Below are positions 16,669 to 25,467 of a stretch of DNA of 64,000 nucleotides, in pieces. Each line of letters opens with the position of its first letter. The first letter of the stretch is position 1. The notes beneath the pieces were generated by a model. The model was not told the origin of the DNA, did no database searches, and was given only the letters and a program-made list of their open reading frames with translations. Origin of the DNA: Aureimonas glaciei (lineage in GTDB: Bacteria; Pseudomonadota; Alphaproteobacteria; Rhizobiales; Rhizobiaceae); NCBI RefSeq assembly GCF_014643375.1, contig NZ_BMJJ01000010.1, positions 101,093 to 165,092 on the forward strand, in the 5' to 3' direction. The translations under genes were made by a program, and so were the position numbers.

Positions 16669-17895
16669 TCAGGCCGTCGCTTCCTCGATCAGCCGGGCGG
16701 CGAGCGTCGCGCCGCCCGCTTTGGCGATCTCCCGGCCGAGCCAGGCGGCTTTGGCCGTCGCTTCCGGCTTTTCAATCAGCGGCCGCAGGGCGGCCGCAAC
16801 CGCTGTCGAGGTCAGACCCCGGCGCGGCAGCATGCGGCCGACGCCGTGGTGGACGACGCGGGCGGCGATGCCCGGCTGGTCGAAGGCGATGGGGATGACG
16901 AGGAGCGGCACCGCGGCCTGCAGGGCATCGAGCACCGTGTTCATGCCGCCATGGGTGACGCAGGCGTCGGCCCGGGCGAGGACGGCCGCCTGCGGCGCGA
17001 AATCGGTGACGAAGTCGGCGCCGAGCGAGTAGGCCGCGGCTTCGCTCAATCCGCCGCAATGGGCGACGAGCAGCTGCGCGTCGATCCGTCGGCAGGCGCT
17101 GGCGACCGTCTTGAAGATGTCGAGGCGATGGCCTTGCAGCGTGCCGAGAGAGGCGAAGACGAAGGGGCGCTTCGGATGCAGGCCGAAGGGCAGAGCTTCA
17201 TCGCTCGTGGCCTTTCGGATCGGCCCGACGGCGTGGAAGCGCGGATCCGGGGGACGCGGAAAGTCGAAGCCCGCCGGGCACTGCGAAATCTGCAGAAGCG
17301 GTGAGGCGCAGTCCTCCATGGTCGTGCGTGGGGCGAGGCCGAAACGCGTCGCCCATGCCTCGATTGTCCGTCGTTGGCGCCGGAGAAGGAAGGCGGCGAC
17401 CTTCTCGCCGGCCCGGTTGCGCTTCAGGCCGGCGAGGGAGGGGTCGTAGGGCCAGCCGAGAAAGGGCAGCGGCACGCCCGGCGCCGCGTTCACCGGCAGG
17501 GCACAGGCCACGGAGACGAGCGGCAGGCCGAGATGGGCGGCGAGCAGCCCGGCCGCCGGCTCCATCTGGTCGCCGACGATGGCATCGGCGCCGATCGCCT
17601 TCAGCAGCGCCGGCCCGTCGCGGCAGAGCGCGTCGGTGAGGCGCGCGGTATCGGCGACCGTGCGCAGGATGCCGAGCGGGCCGTTCGGCCGGGCCGCGCG
17701 CTTGATGATCGCGTCCAGATCGCCGCCGGGGCCGGTGGTGACAACAGCCGGCCCGTCAGAAGAAATCAGCCGCTCGCCGCCGGCATTGAGGACAAAGGTC
17801 GTGCGGTGGCCGCGCGCCGCCAGCGCCTCGGCCAGGGCCTCGAAGACCCTGACATGGCTGTAGAACGGCGGGCAGATCAGGGCGTAATGCGCCAT
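16669..17895 (-). CDS. crtX: Zeaxanthin glucosyltransferase-like GT1 enzyme
   Basis: A 408-residue UDP-sugar glycosyltransferase of family GT1. The opening HYALICPPFYSHVRVFEALA closely resembles CrtX, which transfers glucose to the hydroxyls of zeaxanthin. The C-terminal nucleotide-sugar signature is clear: DFAPQAAVLARADACVTHGG, then the acidic FDQPG end. FVFASLGTLQGHR lies at the start of the C-terminal domain. No other carotenoid gene (crtE, crtB, crtI, crtY, crtZ) is in the window, so the acceptor is inferred from resemblance alone; another lipid or macrolide acceptor is possible. Confidence 0.75.
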   Translation of the reverse strand: MAHYALICPPFYSHVRVFEALAEALAARGHRTTFVLNAGGERLISSDGPAVVTTGPGGDLDAIIKRAARPNGPLGILRTVADTARLTDALCRDGPALLKAIGADAIVGDQMEPAAGLLAAHLGLPLVSVACALPVNAAPGVPLPFLGWPYDPSLAGLKRNRAGEKVAAFLLRRQRRTIEAWATRFGLAPRTTMEDCASPLLQISQCPAGFDFPRPPDPRFHAVGPIRKATSDEALPFGLHPKRPFVFASLGTLQGHRLDIFKTVASACRRIDAQLLVAHCGGLSEAAAYSLGADFVTDFAPQAAVLARADACVTHGGMNTVLDALQAAVPLLVIPIAFDQPGIAARVVHHGVGRMLPRRGLTSTAVAAALRPLIEKPEATAKAAWLGREIAKAGGATLAARLIEEATA

Positions 17896-18044
17896 GGCGG
17901 ACGAACTTCCGGTCGGGCTTCCGGCGCAAGATCCCGGTCGGTGGCGGGCCAGCCCTTGCGGGAGAGCCCTATTCTAGCCGCCACCCATGGAGGTTGGAAG
18001 CGGCGGGCGGCCGGGCGTCGGTGATCCGGCCCGTCAGTCCGAGA

Positions 18045-19052
18045 TCAAATCGTTTCCCAGCTGCCGGTCTTTGCCGAGAGGTAGAGCGCATCGATGGCGC
18101 GCATGTTGAGCACCGCGTCCTCGATCGGAAATTCCGGCTGCGCCTCGCCGCGGAAAATCCGCACGGCGGCGGCGCCCTGGAGCATGTACTGGTCGCAGGC
18201 CTCGATCGTCTCGGTCCGGACGCCGCTGCCGTCGATGGCGCCGCTGCCGTCGACGAAGAGCGTGGTCGTTTCGCCCTGCGGTGCGTTCAGCGACACCGGC
18301 ACCTCGATCCGGCCGCGGCTGCCGAAGATCTGCATGCGCTGGAAGGGCACGAGCTGGGTGGACGTGGCGAAGCTGAGCTGCCGGCCCTCGCCGAAGTCGA
18401 GGATCGCGCCGGTCAGCCGGTCGGTTTCCAGCACCGGATCGCGGTCGATCAGGGCGATGGCGCGCAAGGGCTCGCTGCCGAAGACGAAGCGCGAGAGCAG
18501 CACGGCATAGCAGCCGACATCGTAGAGCGCGCCGCCGCCGATGTCGGCCTGGTTGCGGACATTGGCAGGGTCGGCGTTGTAGTAGCTGAGCGTCGTCTGC
18601 ATCAGCACGACATCGCCGATCTCGCCGCTGGCGACGATCTCGCGCACGCGCAGCCATTGCGGATGCTGGCGGACCATGAAGGCCTCCAGCACCTGGCGGC
18701 CGCTTTTGTCGCGCGCCTCGACCAGCTGCGCCGCTTCGTCGGCATCGAGGGCGATGGGCTTTTCGCAGAGGACATGCTTGCCGGCGGCGAGCGCCTTCAG
18801 CGACCAGGGCACGTGCAGATGGTTCGGCAGCGGGATGTAGACTGCCTCGATCACGGGATCGGCGAGGAGCGCCTCGTAGCTGCCATAGGATGTGGGAAGG
18901 CCAAAGCGTGCCGAGGCTTCAGCAGCCTTGCCGGCATCGCGCGAGGCGAAACCGCGAATCTCGCTCGTCTCGTCCTTCAGCATGCCGGGGACGACCTTCT
19001 GCAGCGCGATGTTGGCCGCACCCATGATTCCCCAGACGAGTTTGTCCGCCAT
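18045..19052 (-). CDS. Gfo/Idh/MocA family oxidoreductase (GFOR/xylose dehydrogenase-like)
   Basis: A 335-residue oxidoreductase. Rossmann motif WGIMGAANIA at about 7-16, the catalytic-lysine motif CEKPIALDADEAAQL at about 95-109, and EAFMVRQHPQW following it are typical of glucose-fructose oxidoreductase and D-xylose 1-dehydrogenase relatives. The C-terminal half is the family's alpha/beta dimerisation domain. It is transcribed alone, 149 bases after the crtX-like gene start and with a 68-base gap to the hydrolase gene upstream. The sugar substrate cannot be assigned. Confidence 0.82.
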   Translation of the reverse strand: MADKLVWGIMGAANIALQKVVPGMLKDETSEIRGFASRDAGKAAEASARFGLPTSYGSYEALLADPVIEAVYIPLPNHLHVPWSLKALAAGKHVLCEKPIALDADEAAQLVEARDKSGRQVLEAFMVRQHPQWLRVREIVASGEIGDVVLMQTTLSYYNADPANVRNQADIGGGALYDVGCYAVLLSRFVFGSEPLRAIALIDRDPVLETDRLTGAILDFGEGRQLSFATSTQLVPFQRMQIFGSRGRIEVPVSLNAPQGETTTLFVDGSGAIDGSGVRTETIEACDQYMLQGAAAVRIFRGEAQPEFPIEDAVLNMRAIDALYLSAKTGSWETI

Positions 19053-19120
19053 ACCTGTCCCCTTCGCCCCGTGTGCAAGGGATCTAGCGCCGGGCGCGCA
19101 AGCGTCGAGACCGCGGCGCG

Positions 19121-19897
19121 TCAGCCTCCGCGGCGCAAGACTTCCTCGATGCTCATCGGTTCGAGCGGCGCCCCGCGGCTGGCGCGCACCCGGCTGACCG
19201 GCGGCGGGGGCAGGGTCGGGGCGGTGTCCTGCACTGCGGGCTCGTCCGCCGGCAGCGTCACGCGGCCGAACACCGGCTGCGATCCCGGCTCGGGGATGAC
19301 GGCCGGCTCGAACACCGGCTCGGCCTGCTGCTGCCGGGCGGCGCGGATCTCGCGCCGCACCGCCTGGCGCTCCGGCGGCTCATAGGAGAGCCGGTCCTGG
19401 CGCCCGGCCGCGACGCGCCGGCGCACCTGTTCCTGCGTCGACGACGCGTCCTTGCGCTTTTCATAGAAGGCGTTGCCGCCGGCGATGGTGACGTAGTGCA
19501 TGTTGGAATAGGGGAAGGAGTAGCCGGCGGTGTGGAAGAACATGGCGCGGCCGACTTCCGGATGCTTGCCGCCCTTCATCACCACCTTGGCCGTCTTGGC
19601 GGCGAGCGCGCGGCCGGCCCCCATCGGCTTCGATAGCACGCCCGGCGCGAACTGCTTTTTCTGGCCGACGACGCCGCAGACGGTCTTGGGGTATTTGCCG
19701 GACTTCATCCGGTTCATCACCACCGTGCCGACGGCAAGCATGCCCTCGGGGCTCGAGCGATTGGACTCGAAATACATCACCCGCGTCATGCACTCCTCGT
19801 CGCTCATCAGGGGATGGCGGGCGCAGGACGCCAGCATGCCGAGGGGGACGAGAAGCGCGAGAAGCAGGAGACGCTTGTAGGGCAGAACGAGGGGCAT
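19121..19897 (-). CDS. SleB-like cell wall hydrolase, lipoprotein
   Basis: A 258-residue protein of the Hydrolase_2 (SleB/CwlJ) family. The N-terminal signal ends in a lipobox (GMLASC, Cys at about 25), so it should be membrane-anchored. The hydrolase domain (about 32-145) has the family sequence TRVMYFESNRSSPEGMLAVG with the conserved Glu, VVMNRMKSGKYP, CGVVGQKKQF and FFHTAGYSFPY. A basic, Pro-rich tail without a recognised fold follows (about 150-258). Members cut peptidoglycan glycan strands; in non-sporulating Rhizobiales they are thought to serve wall remodelling. Confidence 0.83.
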   Translation of the reverse strand: MPLVLPYKRLLLLALLVPLGMLASCARHPLMSDEECMTRVMYFESNRSSPEGMLAVGTVVMNRMKSGKYPKTVCGVVGQKKQFAPGVLSKPMGAGRALAAKTAKVVMKGGKHPEVGRAMFFHTAGYSFPYSNMHYVTIAGGNAFYEKRKDASSTQEQVRRRVAAGRQDRLSYEPPERQAVRREIRAARQQQAEPVFEPAVIPEPGSQPVFGRVTLPADEPAVQDTAPTLPPPPVSRVRASRGAPLEPMSIEEVLRRGG

Positions 19898-19945
19898 GGG
19901 GTTCCGTCGTCGCGAAAAGGAAACCCCACATTACCCGTCAAGGGC

Positions 19946-21082
19946 TTAAGAGATGGTGAGCGGCACTAAGGCGGGCTTGGCATCGCCGGGGGCCGCCTTC
20001 GCGGGCGCCTCTCCCGGTCGCGGCTGCCGGGGCGGGGCGGTCGAATCGCGAACCTTGAACTCGTTGGCGAGAAGGGTCGTCGTCGGCGCGGAGGGCCCGG
20101 GCTTTTTGATCAGATCGAGCATTAGCCGGGCGCCCGTCGCGCCGAGCTCGTAGCGCGGCTGGCAGACCGTCGTCAGCGTCGGCTCGCAGAAATCGGCGAA
20201 CTCGATGCCGTCGAATCCGACCACCGAGACGTCGGCCGGAACGCGCACGCCCGCCGCCTGCACCGTCTTCATGAAGCCGATCGCCATCTCGTCGTTGCAG
20301 CAGACCACGCCGGTGGGCCGTTCCGCCAGTGCCAGGAAGGCTTCCGCCGCGGTCACCCCGCCGGAGAACTGGAAATTGCCCTCCGTCCGCCGGACCCGGA
20401 CGTCGCCCAGCGCCAGCTCGGCGAAGAGCTGCTGCAGCGCCGCCCAGCGGATGCGCTCGTTGGCATTGCCGTCTGGCCCGGCGACGTAGAACAGGTCGCG
20501 GTGGCCGAGGCCGACGAGATGGCGCGCGGCTTCAACGATCGTCTCGCCCTCGTCGGTGAGAATGGCATGCGTGCCTTCCGCCGCGGCGCAGATGCTGACC
20601 ATCGGCAGGCCAGTATCCAGCATCGACCGCTCTCCGCTGACCGGCACCTTGCCCGAGAGGATGATCGCGCCGTCGATATGGCCGGCGGCCATCATCTCGA
20701 CGACATGGCGCTCCTTGGCGCCCTCCTGGTCGAGATTGCCCATGATGACGGAATAGCCGGCGGCCGACAGCACGGTGTCGATGCCGCGCAGCACCTCGGC
20801 GAAGAAGGGCGGGTTGGCGCGGCGCGGGACGACGACGAGAATCATCTGGGAACGGCCGCCGCGCAGATTGCGGGCCGCGGCATTGGGCGTGTAGCCGAGG
20901 CGCTCCACCGTTTCCAGGACCCGCCGGCGCAGTTCCTCGCTGACGCTCGCCGGGGCGGCCAGCGCCCGGCTGACCGTCGCGGTCGAGACGCCGGCCTCGC
21001 GCGCCACGTCACCGATGCGCGGTGCGCGTTCCGCGGGGCCCTTCCGCCCGCCTTTCCTGGTCCTGCCGATTCGCTCGCTCAT
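19946..21082 (-). CDS. LacI-family transcriptional regulator
   Basis: A 378-residue repressor. After a basic leader, the helix-turn-helix IGDVAREAGVSTATVSRAL and the hinge segment NAAARNLRGGRS are evident; a periplasmic-binding-protein-like effector domain follows (MILVVVPRRANPPFFAEVLR, GVVCCNDEMAIGFM). The start at 21082 (MSERIGR) is preferred. A longer frame to 21199 would run through the two operators and into the divergent gene. It very probably controls the divergent ABC transporter operon through those sites, with a sugar as inducer. The C-terminal 35 residues are Pro/Ala-rich and probably disordered. Confidence 0.9.
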   Translation of the reverse strand: MSERIGRTRKGGRKGPAERAPRIGDVAREAGVSTATVSRALAAPASVSEELRRRVLETVERLGYTPNAAARNLRGGRSQMILVVVPRRANPPFFAEVLRGIDTVLSAAGYSVIMGNLDQEGAKERHVVEMMAAGHIDGAIILSGKVPVSGERSMLDTGLPMVSICAAAEGTHAILTDEGETIVEAARHLVGLGHRDLFYVAGPDGNANERIRWAALQQLFAELALGDVRVRRTEGNFQFSGGVTAAEAFLALAERPTGVVCCNDEMAIGFMKTVQAAGVRVPADVSVVGFDGIEFADFCEPTLTTVCQPRYELGATGARLMLDLIKKPGPSAPTTTLLANEFKVRDSTAPPRQPRPGEAPAKAAPGDAKPALVPLTIS

Positions 21083-21101
21083 TGAGCCTACATGCCGCCT
21101 G

Positions 21102-21117
21102 TTGCAATCGATTACAA
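21102..21117. promoter_or_regulatory. LacI-family operator, proximal to the regulator gene
   Basis: The palindrome TTGCAATCGATTACAA has the central CG and flanking bases of LacI/GalR operators (consensus-like TGNAANCGNTNNCA). It lies 20 bases before the regulator start and would repress it. Its centre is 36 bases from the centre of the second operator. Confidence 0.75.
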
Positions 21118-21138
21118 TCTCCTCTAGGTTTCGGTTAC

Positions 21139-21152
21139 TGTAAACGATTACA
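21139..21152. promoter_or_regulatory. LacI-family operator, proximal to the ABC transporter operon
   Basis: TGTAAACGATTACA is a second near-perfect LacI-type palindrome, 38 bases before the ATG of the binding-protein gene. Two sites 36 bases apart, about 3.4 helical turns, may be bound together or may each serve one promoter. Confidence 0.75.
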
Positions 21153-21189
21153 AAAATAGATCGGTGCAGATTTCTGGGAGGAGAGGAAC

Positions 21190-22437
21190 ATGACCGCATT
21201 GCTGCGGCGAGCCATGCTCGCGACGACTTTCATCGGGCTGACGCTGACGGGCGCGGCGGCCCAGGAGAAGCCGAAGGCCGAAGTCATCCACTGGTGGACC
21301 TCCGGCGGCGAGGCCGCCGCCGTGAAGGTCTTCGCCGACAAGTTCAACGAAGCGGGCGGCGAATGGGTGGATTCGGCCATCGCCGGCGGCGAGGCGTCGC
21401 GCTCGGCGACCATCAACCGCATCGTCGGCGGCAATCCGCCGACCGCCGCACAGTTCAACACCGGCAAGCAGTTCCAGGACCTGACCCAGCAGGGGCTGCT
21501 CAACAGCATCGAAGAGCTGGCCGTGGCCGGCAAGTGGCGTGACTTCATGCCGCCGTCCTTCGTCGAGGCCTCGACCAAGGACGGACAATTCTATGCCGTG
21601 CCGATCAACGTGCACGGCCAGAACTGGATGTTCTATTCCAAGGACGTGTTCGAGAAATCCGGAGTCGCTGCGCCGCCGGCGACCTTCGACGAGCTCTTCT
21701 CCGCCCTCGACAAGATCCAGGCGGCGGGCTTCATCCCGCTCGCCCAGGGCGGCGAGCTCTGGCAGGAGCGTCTCTTGTTCAACGCTGTCCTCCTCGGCGT
21801 CGCCGGCCGCGATGTCTACATGAAGATCTACCAGGACCGCGACGAGGCGGCGCTGCAGTCGCCTGAATTTCTGAAGGCGGTCGAGACCTTCGGCAGACTG
21901 CGCCAATATGCCGACCAGGGCTCGGCCGGGCGCAACTGGACCGACACCGCGGCGCTCGTGATCACCGGCAAGGCCGGCATCCAGATCATGGGCGACTGGG
22001 CCAAGGGCGACTTCAAGGCCGCAGGCCAGACCGCCGGCCAGGAGTTCGGCTGCGCGCTGACGCCGGGCGAGCCGACCTTCATGATCGGCGGCGACGTCTT
22101 CGTTTTCCCCAAGACGAGCGATGCCGAACAGGTGAAGGCCCAGAACCTTCTCGCCACGGTCATGCTGGAGCCGGAAACACAGGTCGCCTTCAACACGGTA
22201 AAAGGCTCGGTGCCGATCCGCAGCGACATCGACACGTCCAGCCTCGACGAATGCGCCAAGAAGGGCCTGGACTATCTGAAGAGCCCGGACACGCAGGTCG
22301 GCAATTCCGAGCTCTTGATCTCTTCCGATCTCAACGGCTCGCTCGGCGACATCATCACCGAGTTCTGGAACGACCCTTCGGCCAGCGCCGAGGACATGGT
22401 CGCCGCCTATGGCGAGGCGCTGCAGTCGATCGACTGA
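21190..22437 (+). CDS. Sugar ABC transporter substrate-binding protein (glucose/mannose GtsA-like)
   Basis: A 415-residue CUT1 binding protein with a signal peptide cleaved near GAAAQ-EK. HWWTSGGEAAAVKVFADKFN, RIVGGNPPTAAQFNTGKQ and QIMGDWAKGDF recall the glucose/mannose-binding GtsA group of Pseudomonas and relatives. The start follows GGGAGGAGAGGAAC (a strong ribosome site). It is the first gene of a seven-base-to-overlap operon controlled by the LacI operators. A hairpin follows at 22446-22471. The actual ligand may be a glucoside rather than glucose, given the TIM-barrel and oxidoreductase genes at the operon end. Confidence 0.87.
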   Translation: MTALLRRAMLATTFIGLTLTGAAAQEKPKAEVIHWWTSGGEAAAVKVFADKFNEAGGEWVDSAIAGGEASRSATINRIVGGNPPTAAQFNTGKQFQDLTQQGLLNSIEELAVAGKWRDFMPPSFVEASTKDGQFYAVPINVHGQNWMFYSKDVFEKSGVAAPPATFDELFSALDKIQAAGFIPLAQGGELWQERLLFNAVLLGVAGRDVYMKIYQDRDEAALQSPEFLKAVETFGRLRQYADQGSAGRNWTDTAALVITGKAGIQIMGDWAKGDFKAAGQTAGQEFGCALTPGEPTFMIGGDVFVFPKTSDAEQVKAQNLLATVMLEPETQVAFNTVKGSVPIRSDIDTSSLDECAKKGLDYLKSPDTQVGNSELLISSDLNGSLGDIITEFWNDPSASAEDMVAAYGEALQSID

Positions 22438-22445
22438 CACCGACC

Positions 22446-22471
22446 GGGCGGCGGCTTGCCCGCCGTCGCCC
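22446..22471 (+). terminator. Intra-operon hairpin after the binding-protein gene
   Basis: A 10-bp stem (GGGCGGCGGC with GCCGTCGCCC, one G-U) with loop TTGCCC lies eight bases past the stop codon. There is no U-run. The position parallels the hairpin after fbpA and the palindromic element at 11863, all located between a binding-protein gene and its permease genes. It probably protects the upstream message or causes partial termination. Confidence 0.5.
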
Positions 22472-22501
22472 CGTCCCGATTGATCGATCCGCGAGGTCCC
22501 C

Positions 22502-23389
22502 ATGTCCAGACGCAGCCTTCCGACCGGCATGGCGACGCTGTCGCTGATTCCGTCGGCGATCCTCATCCTCGTCGCCTATGTCGGCACCATGCTGTGGACG
22601 GTGAACATCTCCTTCACCGCCTCGCGCAGCCTGCCGGTGGCCGACTATGTCGGATTCGGCAACTATGTCAGGCTGTTCGGCTCGGCGCGCTGGCAGACCT
22701 CGCTCGAGCACATGGCGATCTTCGGCGTGCTGTTCATCGCGGGCTGTCTGACGCTCGGCTTTCTCCTGGCCGTCTTCCTCGACCAGAAGATCCGCGGCGA
22801 GGACGGCTGGCGGACGATCTTCCTCTATCCCTACGCCATGTCCTTCATCGTCACCGGCCTGATCTGGCAGTGGATGATGAATCCCGCCCTCGGCATCCAG
22901 AAGACGATGCGCGATCTCGGCTGGGAGAGCTTCACCTTCGACTGGACGGCGAACCGCGACATGGCGATCTACGCCGTCGTCATCGCCGCGCTCTGGCAGA
23001 GCTCCGGCCTGGTGATGGCCCTGATGCTGGCCGGCCTGCGCGGCATCGACGAGGAGATCTGGAAGGCGGTGAAGGTCGACGGCATTCCGGTCTGGCGCGC
23101 CTATGTCTCGATCATCCTGCCGATGCTGGCGCCGATGATCGGCACGGCGGTGGTGCTTCTGTCGATCTCGACCGTTAAGGTCTACGATCTCGTTGTGGCG
23201 CTGACCAATGGCGGGCCGGGCTCGGCGAGCGAAGTGCCCGCAAAATTCGTCATGGACTACCTGTTCCAGCGCGCCAATATCGGGCTCGCGACCTCGGCCT
23301 CGGTCATCATGCTCTTGATCGTCCTCGCCGTCCTCGGCCCGTTCTTCTACTTCAAGACCTATGGCGCCCGGCGGAGGACGGCAGCATGA
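22502..23389 (+). CDS. Sugar ABC transporter permease (first subunit)
   Basis: A 295-residue CUT1 permease with six membrane segments (first TLSLIPSAILILVAYVGTML). The EAA loop is WKAVKVDGIPVWRAYVSIIL, with the usual Asp-Gly pair. The ATG follows GCGAGG. Its last four bases overlap the start of the next permease (ATGA). It forms the heterodimeric channel with that gene. Confidence 0.88.
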   Translation: MSRRSLPTGMATLSLIPSAILILVAYVGTMLWTVNISFTASRSLPVADYVGFGNYVRLFGSARWQTSLEHMAIFGVLFIAGCLTLGFLLAVFLDQKIRGEDGWRTIFLYPYAMSFIVTGLIWQWMMNPALGIQKTMRDLGWESFTFDWTANRDMAIYAVVIAALWQSSGLVMALMLAGLRGIDEEIWKAVKVDGIPVWRAYVSIILPMLAPMIGTAVVLLSISTVKVYDLVVALTNGGPGSASEVPAKFVMDYLFQRANIGLATSASVIMLLIVLAVLGPFFYFKTYGARRRTAA

Positions 23390-24330
23390 GCGCGCTCGCC
23401 CCTCCCGTCGCCGGCGCGCGCCGGGACGCCGAACCGTCCCGCCCGGCCGAGAAGTCGGCGATGCGCGGACGAAGGCCGCAGCGGCTGACGCCCGGGCGGA
23501 TCGGCCTCTATTTCTTCCTCTTCTTCGCCGCGCTGTTCTTCCTCCTGCCCTTCTACGTGATGATCGTCACCTCGTTGAAGACCATGGACGAGATCCGCCT
23601 CGGCTCGATCTTCGCCTGGCCGTCCGATCTCACCGTACAGCCCTGGATCGTGGCCTGGCAGGAGGCCTGCACCGGGCTCGACTGCTCCGGCATCCAGGTC
23701 GGCTTCTGGAATTCGGTGCGCATCCTCGTGCCGAGCGTCATCGTCTCGATCCTGTTCGGCGCGGTGAACGGCTATGCCCTGTCGTTCTGGCGGGTGCGGG
23801 GGGCGAACCTGTTCTTTGGCGTGCTCCTCGTCGGCGCCTTCATCCCCTACCAGGTGTTCATCTATCCGCTGGTGCGCATCATGGCCCAGTTCGGCCTCTA
23901 CGGCACGCTGCCGGGGATCGTCACTATCCACGTGATCTTCGGCATGCCGATTATGACGCTCCTGTTTCGCAACTACTATGCCAGCCTGCCGGCGGAACTG
24001 TTCAAGGCGGCGCGGGTCGATGGCGGCGGCTTCTGGCAGATCTTCGTCCACGTGATGCTGCCGATGTCGCCGCCGATCATCATCGTCGCCACCATCCTGC
24101 AGGTCACCGGCATCTGGAACGACTTCATCCTCGGCCTGACCTTCGCCGGTCGCGACAACCTGCCGATGACCGTGCAGCTCAACAACATCGTCAATTCGAC
24201 CACCGGCGAGCGCGCCTACAACGTCAACATGGCCGCGACCATCCTCACGGCGCTGGTGCCGCTGACGGTCTACTTCGTATCGGGTCGCTGGTTCGTCCGC
24301 GGCATCGCCGCCGGCAGCATGAAGGGATGA
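23386..24330 (+). CDS. Sugar ABC transporter permease (second subunit)
   Basis: A 314-residue CUT1 permease. The first 40 residues are a basic, Pro/Ala-rich cytoplasmic leader; six membrane segments follow, beginning LYFFLFFAALFFLLPFYVMI. The EAA loop is KAARVDGGGFWQIFVHVMLP. A longer periplasmic loop contains ACTGLDCSG, with two Cys that could pair. It overlaps both neighbours by four bases, so the permeases and ATPase are translationally coupled. Confidence 0.88.
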   Translation: MSALAPPVAGARRDAEPSRPAEKSAMRGRRPQRLTPGRIGLYFFLFFAALFFLLPFYVMIVTSLKTMDEIRLGSIFAWPSDLTVQPWIVAWQEACTGLDCSGIQVGFWNSVRILVPSVIVSILFGAVNGYALSFWRVRGANLFFGVLLVGAFIPYQVFIYPLVRIMAQFGLYGTLPGIVTIHVIFGMPIMTLLFRNYYASLPAELFKAARVDGGGFWQIFVHVMLPMSPPIIIVATILQVTGIWNDFILGLTFAGRDNLPMTVQLNNIVNSTTGERAYNVNMAATILTALVPLTVYFVSGRWFVRGIAAGSMKG

Positions 24331-25442
24331 ACATGGACACCACCCCCAACATCGCCGGCACCGACACCAGCGTTTCGGTGCGCGACCTCGACATCCACTA
24401 CGGCGCGCTGAAGGCGCTGCACGGGCTCGACCTCGACGTCGGCCGTGGCGAGTTCCTCGTCCTGCTCGGCCCGTCCGGCTGCGGCAAGTCGACCCTCCTC
24501 AACGCCATTGCCGGCCTCATCGACATCACCGACGGCGAAATCTGGATCTCCGGCAAGAACGTCACCTGGTCGGAGCCGAAGGACCGCGGCATCGGCATGG
24601 TTTTCCAGTCCTACGCGCTCTATCCGCGCATGAGCGTCTACGACAATCTCTCCTTCGGCCTGCGCATGACGGGCATCCCCAAGGCCGAGATCGCCGCGCG
24701 CGTCGACAAGGCGGCGACCATGCTGCAGCTCGTGCCGCTCCTGAAGCGCAAGCCGGCCGAGCTCTCGGGCGGGCAGCGCCAGCGCGTCGCCATCGGCCGG
24801 GCTCTGGTGCGCCAGGTCGACGTCTTCCTGTTCGACGAACCGCTGTCCAATCTCGACGCCAAACTGAGGGCCGAGCTGCGGGTCGAGATCAAGCTGCTGC
24901 ACCGCCAGCTGGGCAACACCATGATCTACGTCACCCACGACCAGATCGAGGCGCTGACGCTCGCCGACCGCATCGCGGTGATGAAGAACGGGGTGATCCA
25001 GCAGCTGGCGCCGCCGATCGAGGTCTACCAGAAGCCGGTGAACCGCTTCGTCGCCGGCTTCATCGGCTCGCCGCCGATGAACTTCTTCGACGGGCGCTTC
25101 TCGCCGGCGGGCAAGGCGATCGTTTTGGGCAACGAAACCGTTTCGCTCGCCCCCTATCCGTTCAGGGCCACGCTCGAGGCCGGCCGCGAGGTGACGCTCG
25201 GCGTCCGGCCGGAGCACATCACGCTCGGCGAGGCGCCGCCGCGGTCCTTCGCCGCGACGGGGACGATCGATCTCGTCGAACCAATGGGCGCCGACACGCT
25301 GTTGTGGACCAAGTTCGGCGGCCACCCCCTGACCATCCGCGTCGACGGCGAGAAGAGTTTTCGCCACGGCCAGCCGATCACCTTTTCCTTCGATCCCTCC
25401 CGCGCCTCGCTGTTCGACCGCGCCTCGGGCGAGCGTCTCTGA
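24327..25442 (+). CDS. Sugar ABC transporter ATP-binding protein (UgpC/MalK type)
   Basis: A 371-residue ATPase. Walker [11 protein letters not shown]-loop [17 protein letters not shown], signature LSGGQRQR, Walker [16 protein letters not shown] and H-loop VTHDQIEALTLADR are intact; a TOBE domain begins at about 250 and includes LGVRPEHI. The ATG at 24327 overlaps the preceding stop; a second ATG two codons on (24333) is also usable. It serves the permeases at 22502 and 23386. Confidence 0.9.
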   Translation: MNMDTTPNIAGTDTSVSVRDLDIHYGALKALHGLDLDVGRGEFLVLLGPSGCGKSTLLNAIAGLIDITDGEIWISGKNVTWSEPKDRGIGMVFQSYALYPRMSVYDNLSFGLRMTGIPKAEIAARVDKAATMLQLVPLLKRKPAELSGGQRQRVAIGRALVRQVDVFLFDEPLSNLDAKLRAELRVEIKLLHRQLGNTMIYVTHDQIEALTLADRIAVMKNGVIQQLAPPIEVYQKPVNRFVAGFIGSPPMNFFDGRFSPAGKAIVLGNETVSLAPYPFRATLEAGREVTLGVRPEHITLGEAPPRSFAATGTIDLVEPMGADTLLWTKFGGHPLTIRVDGEKSFRHGQPITFSFDPSRASLFDRASGERL

Positions 25443-25467
25443 CACCCAACCCTTACCGGACATCCCC

